Source: Oligoflexia bacterium (GTDB lineage: Bacteria > Bdellovibrionota > UBA1018). Taken from it: a stretch of 6,374 bases of DNA. The notes under the pieces are model-generated. The model had not been told where the DNA came from. It was given only the letters and a program-made list of their open reading frames with translations, and did not search any database. The translations under genes and the position numbers were made by a program. The DNA lies in contig JANXTV010000041.1 in NCBI GenBank assembly GCA_025352185.1, positions 1 to 6,374 of the forward strand, in the 5' to 3' direction. Positions 1 to 5,212 of this stretch are shown here, piece after piece; position 1 is the first letter of the stretch, and the number at the start of each line of letters is the position of its first letter.

Positions 1-1226
1 ATCGCGTCGTCGACCACGATTCCGATCGCGAGTGAAAGCGCGAGGAGGGTGAAAGTATTCAACGTGAATCCCGCGAAGTGCAGGATGATAAACGTTCCGA
101 CAATCGAGGTAGGAATTGCGAGTAGGACGTTTAGCGTGTTCGCGAGTGAACCTAGGAAAAGCATAATCACGAGCGACGTAAGAATTGCCGAGATCACGAG
201 GGTGAAATTTAATTCGCTGACGGCCTCCCGGATGAAGACGGTCGAATCGAACACCGGTTTAATTTCCATCCCGGGAGGAAGATTTTTTCTCACTTCATTC
301 ATTTTCGCGAGGGCGTTGTTCGCAGCTTCGACGGCATTCGCACCCCGTTGTTTACGGATACCGAGGCCGATCGATGTGATCCCGTCGACGCGGGAGATTC
401 GTCGAATATCGTTTAGGCCGGGTTCGATGCGCACGGCCTCGCCGAGCTTAATCGGCAGAAAGTTCGGTCCGCCGCCGCGGGTGTTAATACGGAGGTTTTT
501 AAACTCATCGATCGTCGCGGCTTCGCCGAGCGTCCTTACGTTTAATTCGCGCGCGCCGGTATCGACGAAACCCGAAGGCGGTTCGGAGTGTTCGGACGAA
601 ATCGTACTGAGAATGTCGCTCACGGTAAGTGAATATCGATTTAATTGTTTCGGCTCGATCCACACGCGGAGGCTTGGGTCAACGAAGCCCCCCATGAAAA
701 CGTCACCGATCCCGGTGAGGGTGGTAAACTGATCTCGAATGTTATCCCGCACGTAAATCATGAAGTCGCGCTTCGACATCGAGGTCGTCGTGACGCCTAG
801 CCAGAGGATCGGCTGATCCTCCGGATTCGTTTTCGAAACGGTAGGAGGTTCGACATCCTTAGGGAGGCGCCGCTGCGCTTGTGCAACTTTCGCTTGGACG
901 TCCTGCAGGGCGAGGTCGAGGTTTCTCTTAATATCGAATTCAAGCGTGATATTCGCCGAACCCGTTTTCGAGGTCGACGTAATGGATTTCACGCCTTCGA
1001 TCGACGTGAGCTGGCCCTCGAGTACGTCCACGACCGTACTTTCCATGACTTCCGGAGCCGCGCCTTCTAGGCTTACGCTGACGTTAATGATCGGAAAGTC
1101 GACGTCGGGAAGCTGGCTGATTCCCATTCGGGAGAAGCTAATCGCTCCGAAAATGATGAGCGAAGACATCAGCATCCAAGCAAAGACGGGGTTACGAATC
1201 GAAATCGACGGGAGTGAGTTCCACAC
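1..1226 (-). CDS. RND-family efflux permease (AcrB/HAE1-like), N-terminal 408 residues, cut by left window edge
   Basis: The reverse strand reads open from a GTG at 1226 to the window edge, giving 408 codons without a stop. The start MWNSLPSISIRNPVFAWMLM aligns with the AcrB-type N-terminus (short cytoplasmic helix, then R/N-P-x-FAW into TM1 at about residues 14-32). A porter-type periplasmic region follows, with LPDVDFP (about 39-45), EGAAPEVME and DVQAKVAQAQ. TM2 is near 340-358, TM3 near 365-385 and TM4 from about 393. D406 and D407 in GIVVDDA match the AcrB proton-relay pair D407/D408. The family exports drugs, metals or other compounds by proton antiport, as a trimer docked to an adaptor and a TolC channel; the substrate here cannot be read. 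Full members run about 1020-1060 residues, so more than half lies outside. It is 3 nt downstream of the channel gene and surely cotranscribed. Another GTG at 1224 is out of frame. Confidence 0.96.
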   Translation of the reverse strand, partial: MWNSLPSISIRNPVFAWMLMSSLIIFGAISFSRMGISQLPDVDFPIINVSVSLEGAAPEVMESTVVDVLEGQLTSIEGVKSITSTSKTGSANITLEFDIKRNLDLALQDVQAKVAQAQRRLPKDVEPPTVSKTNPEDQPILWLGVTTTSMSKRDFMIYVRDNIRDQFTTLTGIGDVFMGGFVDPSLRVWIEPKQLNRYSLTVSDILSTISSEHSEPPSGFVDTGARELNVRTLGEAATIDEFKNLRINTRGGGPNFLPIKLGEAVRIEPGLNDIRRISRVDGITSIGLGIRKQRGANAVEAANNALAKMNEVRKNLPPGMEIKPVFDSTVFIREAVSELNFTLVISAILTSLVIMLFLGSLANTLNVLLAIPTSIVGTFIILHFAGFTLNTFTLLALSLAIGIVVDDA

Positions 1227-1229
1227 GGA

Positions 1230-2516
1230 TTAATTCTCCATTTTCGGGATTCGGCCGGAACCGACTTCAATTTGGACGCGTTCGAGGAAGTGTTGATATT
1301 TTGCTTGGTCGAGATTTCGCTTCGCTTCCGTTAAAGTTTTAAGCGAATTCAGGAGATCGAGATTCGTCGTGAGACCGAACTTATAATCCTTACGGGTCTG
1401 GTCGTAAGATTTAGTGGCGAGTGCAACCGCCTCCGCGGAAGACTTTAACTGCTCTTCGGAGGCCACGAGATTTTGGTGCAGGGAACGGATGTCGTTTTCG
1501 GCGGCACGTTCGAGTCGACCGGTTTCTATTTCCGTTGCCTTCAGTACGCTGGAATACTGGCGCACTAAGGACTGGGTCGCCCCTCCCGAGAAAATCGGAA
1601 CGCTTAAAGTAAGGATAGCATCCCACTTCGAGTCGTTATTTCCGAAGCCTTCACGTTTTAAATAATAATTTCCCGAAACATCGAGGGTCGGTAAGTGTCC
1701 ATCTCGCTGAATCGAAACGTCTTCGACGGCCGCATCTCTCCGTTTGCGGGCGGCCTGGAGGTCCGGGCGCTGGGAACTCAATTTTAGATAGGTGTCGAGG
1801 GATTCGAGAGGCGTACGGGCGGGAGTTTCCTCCGCGAGTTCAAACTCCGGCGAAATACGAGCGAGGTTTGCGAGGCGAAGTTTAGAACTCGTCAGGGCCG
1901 CCTCCGCCGATCGAAACTGGGCTTCCGAACCGGCGCGGGCCGCTTGGACGGAGAGGAGCTCGCTCGCCCGGGTTCGTCCGATCTTCACCCGACTTTTCAG
2001 TTCGGCGATCTGGTCGTCGTAGAGGCCTAATTCGGTTTTCGCGTGCATGACTTCCGAAAGACGCAGGAGCGTATCGTAGTACGCCGTAGCCAGATCAAGA
2101 AAGTAACCCTGCCGGCTCGCTTCGATTTCGGATTCGCCCGCATCGATCAGACGGTTCGTTTTCGCGATGAACGCGTATTCTGCGCCACCCTTAAAAATAT
2201 ATTCTTTCGCCGTAAGCTTTAAAACTTTTTGGCTGGAGGAACTCGACGAAGTCGAGGAGGTCGATCCGCCCGGCACGGTAGGTAGATCCGCGCGGTAATA
2301 AGTTCCCACTCCGTAAATCTGCGGAAAGAGATTTCCAAACGTCTGGTTTTTCGTTTCGATGACTTGGGCGCGTGCTTCTTCCTTTGCACGAATTCGTTCG
2401 GCCGTGGACTCCGTCTTCTCGAAAAGCACGGAGAGGCGATACCGAGGGAGATTCGAATCGGCCGACGCGCTAAAAATTGTCAGCATAAACAAGAGCGAAA
2501 ACCGGCGAAGTTCCAT
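1230..2516 (-). CDS. TolC-family outer membrane efflux channel protein
   Basis: This is a 428-residue outer-membrane channel subunit; TolC-type trimers form the exit duct of RND pumps. MELRRFSLLFMLTIFSASADS looks like a signal peptide, probably cut after SASA (residue 19). Two related halves of the outer membrane efflux protein fold are visible. The first has long helices (about 30-60 and 120-218) around a strand region (66-110); the second begins at QRPDLQAARKRRDAAVED (249-266). Its strand region (276-308) ends in SVPIFSGG, and helices follow to about 415, with KDYKFGLTTNLDLLN (376-390). A Ser/Thr-rich stretch (85-95) falls where the first surface loop should be. The frame stays open upstream to 2660, and an ATG at 2570 would add 18 residues. 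I prefer 2516 because the hydrophobic segment then forms a normal signal peptide and a promoter-like element lies just upstream. The RND permease follows directly, so both likely work as one pump; an adaptor is not in view. Confidence 0.93.
   Translation of the reverse strand: MELRRFSLLFMLTIFSASADSNLPRYRLSVLFEKTESTAERIRAKEEARAQVIETKNQTFGNLFPQIYGVGTYYRADLPTVPGGSTSSTSSSSSSQKVLKLTAKEYIFKGGAEYAFIAKTNRLIDAGESEIEASRQGYFLDLATAYYDTLLRLSEVMHAKTELGLYDDQIAELKSRVKIGRTRASELLSVQAARAGSEAQFRSAEAALTSSKLRLANLARISPEFELAEETPARTPLESLDTYLKLSSQRPDLQAARKRRDAAVEDVSIQRDGHLPTLDVSGNYYLKREGFGNNDSKWDAILTLSVPIFSGGATQSLVRQYSSVLKATEIETGRLERAAENDIRSLHQNLVASEEQLKSSAEAVALATKSYDQTRKDYKFGLTTNLDLLNSLKTLTEAKRNLDQAKYQHFLERVQIEVGSGRIPKMEN
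1236..1239 (-). promoter_or_regulatory. Shine-Dalgarno of the RND permease, inside the end of the channel gene
   Basis: Reading the minus strand, GGAG lies 9 nt before the GTG start at 1226, inside the last codons of the upstream channel gene. It supports the GTG start. It also suggests translational coupling, since the upstream stop codon (1230-1232) falls between the GGAG and the GTG. Confidence 0.65.
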
Positions 2517-2523
2517 ATTCCGA

Positions 2524-2552
2524 CTTATATAGGAGGATAGAGTCCTCAGCAA
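2524..2552 (-). promoter_or_regulatory. Candidate promoter of the channel-permease operon
   Basis: On the minus strand TTGCTG (2547-2552, 3 of 6 to the sigma70 -35 consensus) and TATAAG (2524-2529, 5 of 6 to the -10) are separated by exactly 17 nt. Transcription would start around 2517-2518, almost at the ATG at 2516, implying a leaderless or near-leaderless mRNA. That fits the absence of a good Shine-Dalgarno there. The call rests on consensus matching by eye; the -35 is weak. Confidence 0.45.
2533..2547. promoter_or_regulatory. 15-bp dyad in the -35/-10 spacer, candidate operator
   Basis: GAGGA-TAGAG-TCCTC is a perfect inverted repeat with 5-bp arms and a 5-nt centre. It fills most of the spacer of the candidate efflux promoter and touches the -35. 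Efflux operons are often controlled by TetR- or MerR-type regulators binding such positions, but no regulator gene is in the window. A 5-bp arm can occur by chance. Confidence 0.3.
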
Positions 2553-2594
2553 TTTCCGCAGTAAACCCATATAATTAATTCTCGCTAATGAGCG

Positions 2595-2652
2595 ACCCGG
2601 GAATACGCCAAGGCCGTGACGCGCTTCTTCCGGGTGTAAAAGTCGGGCGACT
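2595..2652. repeat. Inverted repeats in the divergent intergenic region
   Basis: Two small symmetric elements lie between the divergent channel and barrel genes. ACCCGG (2595-2600) pairs with CCGGGT (2630-2635), extendable to 8 bp with a one-base bulge. AGTCG-GG-CGACT (2641-2652) is a 12-bp dyad with perfect arms. I see no convincing promoter for the barrel gene here. TACGAT at 2693-2698 is -10-like but has no -35 partner and lies too close to the Shine-Dalgarno. Confidence 0.3.
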
Positions 2653-2702
2653 CGGGGCACACTAGAGGTACGCGGGGTGGGTGTGTGAAAGTTACGATCA
2701 TC

Positions 2703-2707
2703 AGGAG
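2703..2707 (+). promoter_or_regulatory. Shine-Dalgarno deciding the start of the beta-barrel gene
   Basis: AGGAG sits 6 nt before the ATG at 2714. An in-frame ATG exists at 2681, but it would put 11 polar residues ahead of the signal peptide and lacks such a site. The 2714 start is therefore clearly better. Confidence 0.85.
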
Positions 2708-2713
2708 ATTCCC

Positions 2714-3535
2714 ATGAAATTTCGAATTTTAATCAGCCTACTTTTCACTTTTACCTTCGTCGGCACATCCGCCGTTACCGTGGCCGAAGCGGCCGGCTAT
2801 CGATATAGTCGAAGTCCGTCTTCGAGCGGCGGAAACGTGAGCATGCCGGTTTCCGGGAGTATCGCGATGCCCGGCACGACGACCGCAACGTTTACGAATC
2901 CCGCCGGTCTCGTGAACGGCGATCCGCTCCGCCTTTCGCTCCAGGCGGGAAGCCCGAAACCCATGGAAGACCCGAACCTACGGGCGCTCGTCCTCGTGGG
3001 AAATGGAGTGTTCGGTGCTTCGGGCGGCGTGGATTATTTAAAACCCGATGGAACGGCGTCCGATTCCGGGTGGGCGGTTTACGGGCTCGCGGTGAATATA
3101 GCGGCGCTCGACTTTACCCTCGGCTTAAGCGGACGCACGGGAATCAAGACGGCCCAGGGCTCGGACTTCAACGCCGGACTTCTCATTAAGCCCACCCAAT
3201 TCGTGACGCTCGGGGCGACCGCGCGAAGTTTAAATAATCAGCCCGACAGTTACGGGGTCGGAATCGGCGTCGAAATGGTTTCTGGTTTTGATCTCGTCGC
3301 CGACGCAGCCTTCGATAATAAGTTTAAAAACGGTGAATTTAAACCGGGAGTGAAAGTTTCGAATTCATTCGCCGGGCTTTCCCTCAGTTACGGTACCGGG
3401 GCAACGACCCAGTTTAATAAAGACTTCTCCGCGGCGCTATTTTTAAAGGTCGGATCGAACTCAGAGTTTGAGTTCGAGTATAATCACGGCGGCGATCTTC
3501 CGAAATATTACGCCGGTCTCACGTTCGGATTTTAA
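2714..3535 (+). CDS. Outer membrane beta-barrel protein, FadL/PorV-like NPAGL type, specific function unknown
   Basis: This is a 273-residue exported protein. The signal peptide MKFRILISLLFTFTFVGTSA continues to AEA, with probable cleavage after residue 26. A Ser/Gly-rich stretch follows (about 31-50), then TATFTNPAGLV (57-67). That resembles the N-terminal NPA motif shared by FadL/OmpP1- and PorV-like barrels. From about residue 90 to the end the chain alternates polar and hydrophobic residues in short segments separated by Gly/Asp/Asn turns, as in transmembrane beta-strands. Examples are VYGLAVNIAALDFTLGLSG, VTLGATA, FDLVADAAF, SAALFLKVG and FEFEYNHGG. It ends in YYAGLTFGF; a C-terminal Phe is the usual Bam-recognition signal. 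At 247 mature residues it is much shorter than FadL (about 420), so it would form a smaller barrel. It is divergent from the efflux operon and 85 nt upstream of the peptidase, possibly cotranscribed. Barrel assignment is fairly sure; ligand or role is not. Confidence 0.85.
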   Translation: MKFRILISLLFTFTFVGTSAVTVAEAAGYRYSRSPSSSGGNVSMPVSGSIAMPGTTTATFTNPAGLVNGDPLRLSLQAGSPKPMEDPNLRALVLVGNGVFGASGGVDYLKPDGTASDSGWAVYGLAVNIAALDFTLGLSGRTGIKTAQGSDFNAGLLIKPTQFVTLGATARSLNNQPDSYGVGIGVEMVSGFDLVADAAFDNKFKNGEFKPGVKVSNSFAGLSLSYGTGATTQFNKDFSAALFLKVGSNSEFEFEYNHGGDLPKYYAGLTFGF

Positions 3536-3538
3536 GGC

Positions 3539-3552
3539 GCGGCGCGAGCCGC
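3539..3552 (+). other. Short GC hairpin with GNRA-type loop after the barrel gene
   Basis: GCGGC-GCGA-GCCGC begins 3 nt after the stop codon. It could protect the 3' end of the message or cause weak pausing. No T-tract follows, so I do not call it an intrinsic terminator, and readthrough into the peptidase gene is plausible. Confidence 0.35.
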
Positions 3553-3585
3553 ACCCCGTCGTTACAGCGTCAAATTTCCGTGGTT

Positions 3586-3616
3586 CCCTAAGTTGAATTC
3601 ATCAACCTTAAAGGGG
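3586..3616 (+). promoter_or_regulatory. Candidate RNA hairpin masking the Shine-Dalgarno of the peptidase gene
   Basis: CCCTAAGTTGA (3586-3596) can pair with TCAACCTTAAAGGG (3602-3615) around a 5-nt loop, ATTCA. This gives about 11 base pairs with small bulges at C3607 and A3611-A3612. The right arm contains most of AAGGGG (3611-3616), the Shine-Dalgarno 4 nt before the ATG at 3621. Folding would hide the ribosome binding site, so temperature, a ligand, an RNA or a protein could control translation. The pairing is visible in the sequence; the regulatory role is inference. Confidence 0.35.
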
Positions 3617-3620
3617 ACTT

Positions 3621-5039
3621 ATGAAACGACGATTCCTAGCGGTCATCTTGCTTGCCGCCGCGCCTGCATTCGCCAGTATTGAACAAGCACCGCCGAATTT
3701 CCCTTACGCGGACGGCGACGCCGTCTTCGTCGACTTTACGAAAGCAGACTATAAAATTACGTACGACTTCGCCGCGAAAACCGCGACGGTCGAATCCGAG
3801 ATGGAATTCGATATGCCGGCGAAGGGCTATCCTATTTTCGATTTGATTCCGGAACCCCTCTCTCTGAAGCTCGACGACACGGCGGTTACGGCTAATCTCC
3901 AGTCCGATCCCGATGGCGCATCGAAGTTTCGGGTCGTGAACCAGCTTTCCACTCCCGGTTCCCACCGCCTATCGATCGTTCATAAAATGAAGCAAGGCGT
4001 GAGCTTTCGCGCCGCCGGCGTCGCTTCCGGATTCTGGATGTCGGATCTTTCCGACCGTGAATACCTCGAGCAATACCTCCCGACGAACTTCGAGTTCGAC
4101 CAGATCCCGATGAAAATTCGGGTTGAAGTCACGGGCGCGAAGGGGATGCCCCACGTCCTCCGTGCGAACGGTACGGTGAAAACGGTGAGTGAAAATATTT
4201 TCGAAGTGGAATTTCCGAAATTCTATACGACTTCGTCGATGTTCTTCCATCTCCTTCCGGTCGGAGCGGTGCCTTCGATGGAATTCACCTTCGACTCGGT
4301 CGACGGTCGGAAACTTCCGGTTGAAATTTATACTACGGGTTCCCTGAAGGGTTACGCGGACGAAGTAAAATACGTATTAAAGGAACTCGAGACCGATTAC
4401 GGCCCATTCCCGCACGCCAAGGTCATTGTGTACGGAGCGGGTGGCGGCGGAATGGAATATTCGGGAGCGACGATGTCGGCCCTCAGCGCCGTCGGCCACG
4501 AACTTTTCCACTCGTATAACGCCCGGGCCGTCATGCCAGCACAGGGAAATGCCGGATGGATCGACGAAGCGATGTCGAGCTGGCGCGACCGCGGTTACCA
4601 AGCGAAGAAAACGCCTGGTCTCACGACGAAGATGGCCGGACACTCGGTCTGGACTCGTATGACGGACGATAATGCGTATACTCGCGGAGCGGCTTTTCTG
4701 GAATGGATGGCCGGAAAAATGGAGACCCGCGGACAGAGCTTTAAGACGTTCCTTCGAGGTTACTTCGAGAAGAACTTTTACTCGACGGTCACGACGGAAA
4801 CGCTTCGTGCCGCGATGGAGGCGTACAGCACCCTCGACCTCGAATCGGATTTCGCGACCTATATTTACGGTAAGGGTACGAAGAACGGCGGCGGCGGTAC
4901 TTCTTGGGGCGGACTCAGCACCCGGGCGACTCGCGAAGCTGCGTGCAGCGGGCGAGTGGCGGCCCCTCGGTCCGTGATCGAAAATCCTTTTCACCCGCGA
5001 ATTTCGCGAGAACAGACTCAAGCGCTCCTCTGGCCTTAA
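3621..5039 (+). CDS. Exported zinc metallopeptidase, clan MA gluzincin related to M1/M61 aminopeptidases
   Basis: This is a 472-residue protein. MKRRFLAVILLAAAPAFA is a signal peptide (cut after residue 18), placing it in the periplasm or outside. Residues 35-225 look like the beta-rich N-terminal domain of M1/M61 enzymes. The catalytic part has GGGGMEYSGATMS (274-286), in the place of M1 GAMEN or M61 GGLEH. HELFH (293-297) follows, with Glu316 in WIDEAM exactly 18 residues later, the M1 third zinc ligand spacing. Tyr353 in AYTRGAAFLEWM matches the M1 catalytic Tyr motif (Y-x-K-G). FLRGYFEKNFYSTVTTETLRAAM (377-399) resembles the following M1 helices. HELFHSYNARAVMP also resembles M61. It lacks the large helical C-terminal domain of classical M1 enzymes. 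After IYGKG (415-419) comes a Gly-rich linker and a roughly 45-residue tail ending NPFHPRISREQTQALLWP. The substrate is probably peptides. A Shine-Dalgarno lies at 3611-3616 and a terminator follows the gene. Confidence 0.9.
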   Translation: MKRRFLAVILLAAAPAFASIEQAPPNFPYADGDAVFVDFTKADYKITYDFAAKTATVESEMEFDMPAKGYPIFDLIPEPLSLKLDDTAVTANLQSDPDGASKFRVVNQLSTPGSHRLSIVHKMKQGVSFRAAGVASGFWMSDLSDREYLEQYLPTNFEFDQIPMKIRVEVTGAKGMPHVLRANGTVKTVSENIFEVEFPKFYTTSSMFFHLLPVGAVPSMEFTFDSVDGRKLPVEIYTTGSLKGYADEVKYVLKELETDYGPFPHAKVIVYGAGGGGMEYSGATMSALSAVGHELFHSYNARAVMPAQGNAGWIDEAMSSWRDRGYQAKKTPGLTTKMAGHSVWTRMTDDNAYTRGAAFLEWMAGKMETRGQSFKTFLRGYFEKNFYSTVTTETLRAAMEAYSTLDLESDFATYIYGKGTKNGGGGTSWGGLSTRATREAACSGRVAAPRSVIENPFHPRISREQTQALLWP

Positions 5040-5069
5040 GGCGTCGGCGAACAAAAGGTCATTAAAGCT

Positions 5070-5103
5070 AAAGGGATCGGCGATTCGCCGGTCCCTTTTT
5101 TTT
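5070..5103 (+). terminator. Rho-independent terminator after the metallopeptidase gene
   Basis: The stem pairs AAAGGGA-T-CGGCG (5070-5082) with CGCCG-G-TCCCTTT (5086-5098). It has 13 pairs including one U-G wobble, a 3-nt loop ATT, and a run of eight T from 5096 to 5103. It begins 31 nt after the peptidase stop codon and separates that transcript from the next gene. Confidence 0.92.
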
Positions 5104-5160
5104 GGTCGCGACCGAGTTAGATCCATGAAGTTTAAGAGCTATTCTCAGTCAACAGAATCG

Positions 5161-5175
5161 CAACGCAGAGCGTTG
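5161..5175. promoter_or_regulatory. 15-bp dyad overlapping a candidate -35, possible operator
   Basis: CAACGC-AGA-GCGTTG is a perfect inverted repeat with 6-bp arms and a 3-nt centre. Its right arm shares TTG (5173-5175) with the candidate -35 of the downstream gene, a classic position for a repressor site. It is not followed by a T-tract, so it is not a terminator. Confidence 0.35.
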
Positions 5176-5201
5176 TCCGAGGGGCGAGCCTGGTGTATTC
5201 T
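5173..5201 (+). promoter_or_regulatory. Candidate promoter of the unknown exported-protein gene
   Basis: TTGTCC (5173-5178, 4 of 6 to consensus) and TATTCT (5196-5201, 4 of 6) are spaced by 17 nt. Transcription would begin about 5207-5209, only a few bases before the ATG at 5213. The bases before that ATG contain no Shine-Dalgarno, so the leader is probably very short. The preceding terminator means the gene needs its own promoter. Confidence 0.45.
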
Positions 5202-5212
5202 TCTCGTCGACT

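Noticed and set aside
49..732. Plus-strand open frame of 227 codons
   Set aside because: It lies antisense to the RND permease, whose reverse-strand translation matches the family throughout. The plus-strand product is a shadow without family features.
946..1233. Plus-strand open frame of 95 codons
   Set aside because: It is antisense to the permease N-terminus, and its product is composition-driven.
2517..2660. Upstream extension of the TolC-like frame to an ATG at 2660 or 2570
   Set aside because: The extension would bury the signal peptide behind 18-48 residues of basic, low-quality sequence and overlaps the promoter-like element. The ATG at 2570 cannot be fully excluded.
2681..2713. Earlier in-frame ATG for the barrel gene
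   Set aside because: It would add 11 polar residues before the signal peptide. The AGGAG at 2703-2707 points to the ATG at 2714.
3539..3552. Hairpin after the barrel gene as an intrinsic terminator
   Set aside because: The stem is only 5 bp and no T-tract follows.
5104..5113. Palindrome GGTCGCGACC after the terminator
   Set aside because: It is a short perfect palindrome with no positional link to a promoter or start, and is expected by chance in this base composition.
4377..5126. Minus-strand open frame of 249 codons, Arg-rich
   Set aside because: It is antisense to the metallopeptidase catalytic region and spans the terminator. Its Arg-rich, motif-free product is typical of a shadow frame.
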